A stretch of DNA of 11,169 bases, taken from DATHBP01 sp035296085 (lineage in GTDB: Bacteria > Actinomycetota > Actinomycetes > Propionibacteriales > Nocardioidaceae). The notes under the pieces were generated by a model. The model was not told where the DNA came from. It saw nothing but the letters and a program-made list of their open reading frames with translations, and did not search any database. Location: assembly GCA_035296085.1 (NCBI GenBank), contig DATHBP010000066.1, forward strand, positions 1 through 11,169, written 5' to 3'. Positions 6,097 through 11,169 of the stretch are shown here, one piece after another. Both the position numbers and the translations under genes were made by a program. Position 1 is the stretch's first letter, and the number at the start of each line of letters is the position of its first letter.

Positions 6097-6468
6097 TCAG
6101 CGCAGAGCGACGGTGAGCAGTACGACCGCATCGGCGTTGGCAGTCAGGCTGTGCCGAAAAGGCGGGACGGGTACGAGGTCGCCGGCGCGCAGCAGCCATT
6201 CCTGCTGCGCACTGAGCAGCCGTACGGATCCGGCGAGCACCTGCAGAGTCGCCGCGGGCGGGGAGTCGTGTTCAGCCAGCTCCGCGTCCTCGACGAGCGC
6301 GATCACCGTCGCCCGCTGGGAGGGCCCGGTAGCCACCGTCGTGGCAGCTCGACCCGAGGAGGCCTGACGGGCCTCGGCAAGCAGCTCGGAGCCCAGCGCA
6401 CCGAGCGCGACCACCTCCGAGCTACGGGCCGCGTCACCGTGCGCCTGGTCGTGGGCGTGGTCACTCAT
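6097..6468 (-). CDS. Small cupin-domain protein
   Basis: This 123-residue cytoplasmic protein has a histidine- and alanine-rich N-terminus (1-45) and a single cupin barrel (about 50-123): TLQVLAGSVRLLS (74-86), WLLRAGDLVPVP (90-101) and RHSLTANADAVVLLTVA (105-121). Cupins of this type are small beta barrels that may bind a metal or ligand. Here the usual first motif is poor: only His67 and His106 stand at likely ligand positions, and the expected glutamate after His67 appears to be alanine. A binding or sensor role is therefore as likely as catalysis. The ATG overlaps the stop of the S9 peptidase gene (ATGA, 6468-6465), so translation is coupled and the two proteins are probably needed together. 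The frame is open further upstream, but that stretch lies inside the peptidase gene in another frame. Confidence 0.85.
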   Translation of the reverse strand: MSDHAHDQAHGDAARSSEVVALGALGSELLAEARQASSGRAATTVATGPSQRATVIALVEDAELAEHDSPPAATLQVLAGSVRLLSAQQEWLLRAGDLVPVPPFRHSLTANADAVVLLTVALR

Positions 6469-8648
6469 CGAGGCGTGGTCCTTCCTGGTTGTCCGGGCGC
6501 TGCGAGTGCGTCGGCATCCTCGCAGAGCCGCTCGAGCACCCACGCGTACACCTCTGCCTCGTAACGCAGGCGGGCATAGCGACCGACCGGTCCGGCATGG
6601 GCGCCGGCCCCGAGCTCCACCCGGAAGAGGCAGCGCGGTGACCACCCCGGGTCGCTGGCGCGCAATGCCGCCACCCACTTCGCCGGCTCCCACACCATCA
6701 CCCGCGGGTCGTGCAGCGCTCCGGTGACGAGCAAGTCGGGGCGCTGTTCGGCAGCTGGGATGTTGTCGTACGGCGAGTATGCGAGCAGCCAACCGAAGTC
6801 GGCCTCGCGCCGCGGATCGCCCCACTCGTCCCATTCGCCGGCCGTCAGCGGTATCGACGGGTCGAGCATCGTGGTGACGACGTCGACGAACGGAACCTCG
6901 GCCACCACCGCCCGCCACCGCGACGGCTGCTGGGAGAAGACCGCTCCCTGCAGTAGGCCGCCGGCCGACAGCCCTCGGCTGGCGATGCGCTCGCCGTCGA
7001 CGAACCGGTCGGCGAGTGCTTCAGCTACCGCAATGTGGTCGGAGAACGTGTTCTGCTTCTGCGCGAGCCGGCCGTCCAGCCACCATCGCCGGCCCCGCTC
7101 GCCACCGCCGCGGACGTGCGCGTGGGCGAAGACGACCCCGCGGTCCAGCACGGCGGTGAGCGCCGGGTCGAACTCCGGCTCGAAGCTGTACTCGTAGGCG
7201 CCGTAGCCATACATCAGGCAGGGCGCGGTGCCGTCCAAGCTGACATCGGACCGGCGCACGAGAGTGACGGGGACCAGCGTGCCGCCCGACGCAAGCGCTA
7301 TCCGCTCGCTCACATAGCCCGCCGGGTCGTAGCCCGGGGTCTCTTGACGCTTGACGACCACCCGCTCCCCCGTGGCGAGGGACACTCGCTGCCAACACGG
7401 CGGTTCGGTGTAGGACTGCTCGACCACGACGACGGCGTCTGCGTCGTAGCGCTCGTTTCGGCCCAGCGCGACCGTGCCCGCCGGCATCGAGGGCTTCACC
7501 TCTACCGCCGCAGCGAGCCCGGCCTCTCCGCCGATCGGATCGCCGTTGGGTGCCAACGGCAGGATCCTCAGCAGCGGTATGCCCTCGCTGCGCAGGCCGA
7601 GCACGACGTGGGTGGCGAATGCGTCGACGCTGGCGAGCCGCTCCTCGGACCGCTCCGGCACCAGCTCGGTCCAGCTGTCCCGTCCTGGGGACGACAGCGG
7701 TGCGCGCATCAGCCGGAACTCGGTAGCTCCGTCGTTGGTCACCACGAGCAGGGAGCCGGCGTCCGCGCCGCGGACGTGCTCCACGGTGTACTCGACCCCA
7801 CGGCGTCGCCCCTCGACAAGCCGGGGCTCGTCCTCGGGGTGTGCGGCATCCAGCAGCCACACCTCGCTCGTGTCGCGGTTGGCGGTGTGGACGACGACGG
7901 CCTCGCCACTGCGGCACAGCCGCACGCCGACCTCGTACTGCTCGTCGTGCTCGTCGAACACGAGCACGTCGCTCTCGACCGGCGTCCCTAGGCGGTGGCG
8001 CCACACCTGGAAGGCGCGGTAGGCGTCATCCATCCGCAGGTAGAAGAAGGTCTGCGAGTCAGCCGCCCATGCCCCTCCCGCAGGCACGCCCGGCACTCGG
8101 TCCGGCAGGTCGGCCAGCGAGTCGAGGTCGCGGAAGCGCAGCTCGTACGCCTCAGCGCCGGTGACGTCGACGGAGTAGGCCAACAGCCTCTCGTCCGGGC
8201 TCACCGCGCTGACCCCGAGCTCGACATAAGGCGAGCCGTCCGCGAGAGCGGCAGGATCCAGCAACACGACGTCTGTCGGCTCTGCTAACTGGTCGTGACC
8301 GCCTCGGCCATCCGCGTGCCCAAGTGCTCGGTTTTGGTCACTAGATCGGCACAATTGCGGGTGCTCACTTCCCGCAGGGGTCACGGTGTAGTAGACACAG
8401 CGTGGCCGGTCCCAACTGACTGACCGGTCAGTCGGTGGGATGCGAACCGACATTTCGGTGAACAGAGTTTGGGTGAGGGGGTCGAGATGGCGGGTGGCGT
8501 GATCGTAGAAGCCCCGCTCCGACCGCAGGTAGGTCTGCACCTCGTCGCTGCCGACGTCGCGCATCCAGCCGTAGTGGTCGGTGCGGTCGACGCCGTGCGT
8601 GCTGCGTACCATCGGGTCGCGCCGGGCTACGGGCGGCTCGGATTGCAT
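6465..8648 (-). CDS. ptrB: S9 family oligopeptidase (oligopeptidase B-like)
   Basis: This 727-residue cytoplasmic serine peptidase cleaves short peptides. The N-terminus is the usual family start (PPVARRDPMV, then DHYGWMRD at 24-31). The middle, about 75-420, is the beta-propeller that gates access to the active site. The C-terminal alpha/beta hydrolase part starts near 430. It has YGYGAYEYS (480-488), the nucleophile in RGLSAGG (Ser561), EVPFVD (584-589), Asp647 in HDPRV and His684 in GAHAGP. GEWDEWGDP (604-612) carries the acidic pair region that in oligopeptidase B favours Arg or Lys before the cut, so trypsin-like specificity is likely. Residues of note: Leu560 replaces the common glycine before the serine, and about 20 polar residues (103-123) are inserted in the first propeller region. 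ATG 8648 has no Shine-Dalgarno but has TAGGTT six bases upstream. It overlaps the cupin gene by four bases and is divergent from a peptide ABC transporter. Confidence 0.9.
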   Translation of the reverse strand: MQSEPPVARRDPMVRSTHGVDRTDHYGWMRDVGSDEVQTYLRSERGFYDHATRHLDPLTQTLFTEMSVRIPPTDRSVSWDRPRCVYYTVTPAGSEHPQLCRSSDQNRALGHADGRGGHDQLAEPTDVVLLDPAALADGSPYVELGVSAVSPDERLLAYSVDVTGAEAYELRFRDLDSLADLPDRVPGVPAGGAWAADSQTFFYLRMDDAYRAFQVWRHRLGTPVESDVLVFDEHDEQYEVGVRLCRSGEAVVVHTANRDTSEVWLLDAAHPEDEPRLVEGRRRGVEYTVEHVRGADAGSLLVVTNDGATEFRLMRAPLSSPGRDSWTELVPERSEERLASVDAFATHVVLGLRSEGIPLLRILPLAPNGDPIGGEAGLAAAVEVKPSMPAGTVALGRNERYDADAVVVVEQSYTEPPCWQRVSLATGERVVVKRQETPGYDPAGYVSERIALASGGTLVPVTLVRRSDVSLDGTAPCLMYGYGAYEYSFEPEFDPALTAVLDRGVVFAHAHVRGGGERGRRWWLDGRLAQKQNTFSDHIAVAEALADRFVDGERIASRGLSAGGLLQGAVFSQQPSRWRAVVAEVPFVDVVTTMLDPSIPLTAGEWDEWGDPRREADFGWLLAYSPYDNIPAAEQRPDLLVTGALHDPRVMVWEPAKWVAALRASDPGWSPRCLFRVELGAGAHAGPVGRYARLRYEAEVYAWVLERLCEDADALAAPGQPGRTTPR

Positions 8649-8651
8649 CGC

Positions 8652-8669
8652 CGCAACCTAGCGGTTGCG
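8652..8669. promoter_or_regulatory. 18-bp palindrome between divergent peptidase and transporter, candidate operator
   Basis: CGCAACC (8652-8658) and GGTTGCG (8663-8669) are perfect 7-bp arms around TAGC, in a 37-bp region between the two start codons. It overlaps the TAGGTT (-10 candidate, 8660-8655) of the peptidase gene, which is spaced exactly six bases from that ATG. A dimeric regulator bound here could control both directions. It could also form a short RNA hairpin in the transporter leader. The regulator is not in the window. Confidence 0.55.
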
Positions 8670-8675
8670 CATAGT

Positions 8676-8680
8676 GGAGG
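8676..8680 (+). promoter_or_regulatory. Ribosome binding site fixing the substrate-binding protein start
   Basis: GGAGG lies five bases before ATG 8686. An in-frame TTG at 8665 would add seven residues but lies inside the palindrome and has no ribosome binding site. The signal peptide also begins properly at 8686. Confidence 0.85.
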
Positions 8681-8685
8681 TCGTC

Positions 8686-10620
8686 ATGACAGCTAGGACT
8701 CGTACACGGGCGGCACGCTGGGGTGCGGCGGTAGCGAGCGTCGCAGCGCTCACGTTGGCCGGCAGCGGCCCCACCGCCGCGGTCGCCCCGATGGCCGCCG
8801 CCCACGAGGACGGGGCCACATTCACCGTTGGCCTGCTCAACCAGCCCGACTCGTTCAACCCCTTCCTCGGTATCGAGGCGGAGTCGTACGAGATGTGGGC
8901 GCTGATGTACGACTACTTGATCGGCTACAGCCTCAAGGACATGTCCCCGGAGCCGGGGCTCGCGGAGCACTGGGAGACGTCGGAGGACGGCCTCACGTGG
9001 ACGTTCCACATCCGCGACGGCGTCACCTGGTCCGACGGCAAGCCGCTGACCGCCCGCGACGTCGCCTATACCTACAACCGCATCCTGGACGGCGGCCCGG
9101 AGGCCGACACCTGGAGCAGCTACCTCGCCTCCGTTGACACCATAACCGCGCCCGACGACGCGACCGTCGAGTTGAAGCTGTCCGAGCCGAACGCCGTGCT
9201 GCCGCTGCTGCCGATCCCGATCATTCCGCAGCACGTCTGGAAGGGCATCAGCGAGGAAGAAGTCAAGAGCTACGCGAACGAGCCCCCGGACGTCGTTGGC
9301 TCCGGTCCGTTCCGCATGATCGAAGCCAAAGCGGGGGGCTCTCTTGTGCGCTTCGAGGCCAACCCGGACTACTGGCAGGGTGCCCCCAACATCGATCACG
9401 TCGTCTTCCGCGTCTTCAACGCCGAAGACCCGGCGGTCCAGGCCCTGAAGATCGGGGAGATCGACTTCCTGGTGGGCATCTCGCCAAACTCGATAGACGC
9501 CCTGGAGGGCGTCGAGGGTGTAGACGCGCACCTCGGTGACTCACCGGGCTTCGACGAGATCGCGTTCAACACCGGCTCGATCGACACTGAGACCGGTGAG
9601 CCGCTCGGCGACCCCAACCCGGCGGTGCTCGACCCGGCATTCCGGCGCGCCATCGCCCACGCCGTCGACACCGAGCTGATCGTGGAACGCGTCTACGAGG
9701 GTGCCGGCACTCCCGGGACGACGATTGTGCCTCCGGCCTACTCGACCTATCACTGGGAGCCGCCCGCCGATCAGAAGTACACCTTCGACCTCGACGAAGC
9801 AGCGAGGCTGCTCGACGAGGCGGGCTACCGCGTCGGCGACGACGGTGTGCGCACACTGCCGAACGGCGAGCCGATGAGTGAGCTGCGCTTGTTCGCGCGC
9901 AGCGAGTCCGAGACCTCGACGAAGGTCATTGAGTATCTGCACGAGTGGCTGACGGAGATCGACGTGCCGTCCCGGGTCGAGACCGCTGAGAGCGGCAAGC
10001 TCACCAACATCATTCTCGACGGCGAGTTCGACGTGTTCGAATGGGGCTGGTACGTCGAACCGGACCCCGACTCGATGCTCAGCTACATGACGTGCGGTCA
10101 GCTGGGCAGCTGGTCGGACTCCTGGTATTGCAACAAGGAGTACGACCGGCTCTACAAGCAGCAGCACGCCGAGATGGACGAAGCGAAGCGCGCCGAGATG
10201 GTCAAGCGGATGCAACAGATCCTCTATCGGGACGTCCCCTACATCGTCACCGCCTACTCCTCGATCGGCGAGGCCTGGCGCAGCGACCGGTTCACCGGGT
10301 TTGAGCCGCAGCCCAACCCGGGTGGGGTCTACCTGCTGCAGTACGGGACTTACAACTACCTGAACATCAAGCCAGCGTCCGCGGGCGGCGGGTCAACCGA
10401 CGGGTCAACCGACGGGTCGACCGGAACCACGGGGGGGTCGGACTCGTCCGACCAGGGCGACACCACGGGTGCCGGCACGTCCGATGCAGGCTCGTCCGCT
10501 GACTCGGGCAACGGCCTCATGGTGGGCGGCACCGTCGTCGGCGTCGCGTTGGTAGCGGGTCTGGTCGGTTGGCTGCTCATGCGGAGGAGGCAGACGTCCA
10601 CAGCGGCCGACCGGGAGTGA
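8686..10620 (+). CDS. ABC transporter substrate-binding protein, family 5 (peptide type), with C-terminal membrane anchor
   Basis: This 644-residue exported binding protein belongs to SBP_bac_5, whose members bind di- and oligopeptides, nickel or some sugars and hand them to a DppB/DppC-type permease. The N-terminus (four Arg in 4-11, hydrophobic 13-25) is a signal peptide. The family signature runs through GLAEHWETSEDGLTWTFHI (91-109), DGVTWSDGKPLTARDVAYTY (111-130) and FNPF (57-60). GSGPFRM and EADPDYW-like text (FEANPDYWQG) follow. There is no lipobox cysteine: the place that looks like one reads LAGS (24-27). Instead, residues 565-607 form a Gly/Ser/Thr/Asp-rich linker, 611-632 a transmembrane helix, and MRRRQ a positive stop-transfer tail. 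The protein would be held outside the membrane by its C-terminus. It starts 37 bp from the divergent oligopeptidase and is followed 25 bp later by the permease gene. Confidence 0.92.
   Translation: MTARTRTRAARWGAAVASVAALTLAGSGPTAAVAPMAAAHEDGATFTVGLLNQPDSFNPFLGIEAESYEMWALMYDYLIGYSLKDMSPEPGLAEHWETSEDGLTWTFHIRDGVTWSDGKPLTARDVAYTYNRILDGGPEADTWSSYLASVDTITAPDDATVELKLSEPNAVLPLLPIPIIPQHVWKGISEEEVKSYANEPPDVVGSGPFRMIEAKAGGSLVRFEANPDYWQGAPNIDHVVFRVFNAEDPAVQALKIGEIDFLVGISPNSIDALEGVEGVDAHLGDSPGFDEIAFNTGSIDTETGEPLGDPNPAVLDPAFRRAIAHAVDTELIVERVYEGAGTPGTTIVPPAYSTYHWEPPADQKYTFDLDEAARLLDEAGYRVGDDGVRTLPNGEPMSELRLFARSESETSTKVIEYLHEWLTEIDVPSRVETAESGKLTNIILDGEFDVFEWGWYVEPDPDSMLSYMTCGQLGSWSDSWYCNKEYDRLYKQQHAEMDEAKRAEMVKRMQQILYRDVPYIVTAYSSIGEAWRSDRFTGFEPQPNPGGVYLLQYGTYNYLNIKPASAGGGSTDGSTDGSTGTTGGSDSSDQGDTTGAGTSDAGSSADSGNGLMVGGTVVGVALVAGLVGWLLMRRRQTSTAADRE
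10390..10424 (+). repeat. 12-bp tandem repeat in the linker of the substrate-binding protein
   Basis: GGGTCAACCGAC occurs twice without change (10390-10401 and 10402-10413), and a third partial copy GGGTCGACCGG follows. It encodes Gly-Ser-Thr-Asp repeats (from residue 569) in the flexible linker before the transmembrane anchor. The unit is a multiple of three, so copy-number change would only alter linker length. Confidence 0.85.
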
Positions 10621-10645
10621 TCGACCCCCAGCCGGGCAGGCAGGC

Positions 10646-11169
10646 ATGACCGCGGTGGCCGAGCCGCCGGCCACCGCGGTAGGGCCGGCGGAAGGCGGCC
10701 CAGCTCGGCTCGCCGGCGGTTCTGGCACCACGCGCTACGTCCTGGGGCGTATCGCCGGGTCGATCGGCAGCTTGCTGTTCATGTTGGTCGTGAACTTCTT
10801 CCTGTTCCGGGTGCTGCCCGGAGACCCGGTGCGCACACTCGCCCGCAACCGGCTCGTCAGCGAAGAGCAAGTCCAGGGCCTGCGCGAGACGCTCGGTCTC
10901 GACCAGGCGTTGCCGCAGCAGTTCGTGACCTATCTCGGCAACACGTTCACCGGCGAGTTCGGCATCTCCTACAAGTACCGGGTCCCGGTCGGCGACCTCA
11001 TTCTCGACCGGTTGTGGCCGACATTGGTGCTGGTCGGGACCGGCACCGTGCTGGCAACGATCATCGGCTTGCGCATCGGGATCCGCTCGGCGTGGGAGCG
11101 CGGTGGTCGCTTCGACCGATACTCGACCGGCAGCACATTGACGCTCTACTCCATGCCGGAGTGGTGGCT
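10646..11169 (+). CDS. ABC transporter permease, DppB/OppB family, N-terminal part (cut by window edge)
   Basis: The frame is open from ATG 10646 to the right edge, with 174 codons and no stop. After about 28 cytoplasmic residues, the first transmembrane helix (about 31-56) is followed by the family motif LPGDP (57-61). The extracytoplasmic loop that follows has LGLDQALPQQF and GEFGISY (103-109), close to the GDLGxSY of DppB-type permeases. A second membrane segment is at about 125-146. This matches the first of the two permeases of peptide/nickel transporters. It lies 25 bp after the substrate-binding protein gene and is certainly in its operon; a DppC-like permease and ATPases are expected beyond the edge. 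The ribosome binding site is weak (GGCAGG). Codons 2-12 form a strong hairpin. Confidence 0.92.
   Translation, partial: MTAVAEPPATAVGPAEGGPARLAGGSGTTRYVLGRIAGSIGSLLFMLVVNFFLFRVLPGDPVRTLARNRLVSEEQVQGLRETLGLDQALPQQFVTYLGNTFTGEFGISYKYRVPVGDLILDRLWPTLVLVGTGTVLATIIGLRIGIRSAWERGGRFDRYSTGSTLTLYSMPEWW
10649..10680 (+). other. 12-bp perfect inverted repeat inside the first codons of the permease gene
   Basis: ACCGCGGTGGCC (10649-10660) is the exact reverse complement of GGCCACCGCGGT (10669-10680), with an 8-base loop. In the mRNA it would form a very stable GC-rich stem starting directly after the ATG. It encodes an Ala/Pro/Thr-rich tail that looks unconstrained as protein. It may lower permease translation or transcription relative to the substrate-binding protein. 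Confidence 0.8.

Noticed and set aside
6469..6918. Upstream extension of the cupin frame by 150 codons
   Set aside because: This part lies inside the S9 peptidase gene in another frame and is Arg-rich. The ATGA overlap at 6465-6468 gives a natural start.
8665..8685. TTG 8665 as start of the substrate-binding protein
   Set aside because: It is inside the palindrome, lacks a ribosome binding site, and GGAGG is ideally placed for ATG 8686.
8428..9531. Minus-strand open frame (367 codons) running from the transporter gene into the peptidase gene
   Set aside because: It overlaps two strongly supported genes in other frames, has low-complexity Arg/Val/Gly composition and shows no family motif.
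1..11169. tRNA or rRNA genes, CRISPR repeats, insertion sequences, integrase or att sites, toxin-antitoxin or defence genes
   Set aside because: None was found on reading both strands. Intergenic gaps are all shorter than about 110 bp and are explained by promoters or hairpins.

Overview
The window reads as a chromosome segment from a high-GC actinobacterium. Coding density is close to 90%, third codon positions are mostly G or C, and several proteins are of types I associate with that phylum: DUF3072, ChaB with a C-terminal SAP/Rho_N-like domain, a UfaA1/BfaB-like methyltransferase, and a GT4 fused to an alpha/alpha toroid. Candidate promoters also have an actinobacterial look (TANNNT -10 boxes placed for leaderless mRNAs, and GNNT-N14-16-GGGTA alternative-sigma boxes). 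I cannot name a genus. No tRNA, rRNA, CRISPR array, transposase or attachment site was seen.

Layout, left to right. (1) Positions 1-2711, minus strand: two glycosyltransferase genes in tandem. One is a GT4 cut by the left edge; the other is a 756-residue GT4 fused to a C-terminal (alpha/alpha)6-like domain. (2) Positions 2757-3599, minus: a secreted SGNH/GDSL hydrolase of visibly lower GC, with a SigB/SigF-type promoter and palindromes in front of it. (3) Positions 3704-5014, plus: a cyclopropane-fatty-acid-synthase-family methyltransferase. (4) Positions 5021-6007: three small genes of a stress-protein type: DUF3072 (minus), ChaB-SAP (plus), and a 77-residue helical protein (plus) with a second SigB/SigF-type promoter. 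(5) Positions 6033-6078: a long perfect hairpin between convergent genes. (6) Positions 6097-8648, minus: an S9 oligopeptidase B-like peptidase whose stop codon overlaps the start of a small cupin gene. (7) From 8686 to the right edge, plus: an oligopeptide-type ABC transporter operon, with a family 5 substrate-binding protein followed by the first permease, which is cut by the right edge.

How the genes may work together. Parts 6 and 7 are divergent, separated by only 37 bp that hold an 18-bp palindrome. They look like a peptide uptake and cytosolic peptide-cleavage locus under shared control (inference). Parts 2 to 4 look like stress or envelope functions: an alternative sigma factor may drive at least two of the genes, and the CFA-family enzyme modifies membrane lipids. 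Part 1 probably makes or remodels a glycan; its pathway cannot be decided from this window.

The most interesting points are these: a substrate-binding protein whose lipobox cysteine position is serine and which carries a C-terminal transmembrane anchor instead; a 12-bp perfect hairpin immediately after the permease start codon; the palindrome between the divergent peptidase and transporter; and the two SigB/SigF-like promoters. No whole new defence or mobile system is visible.
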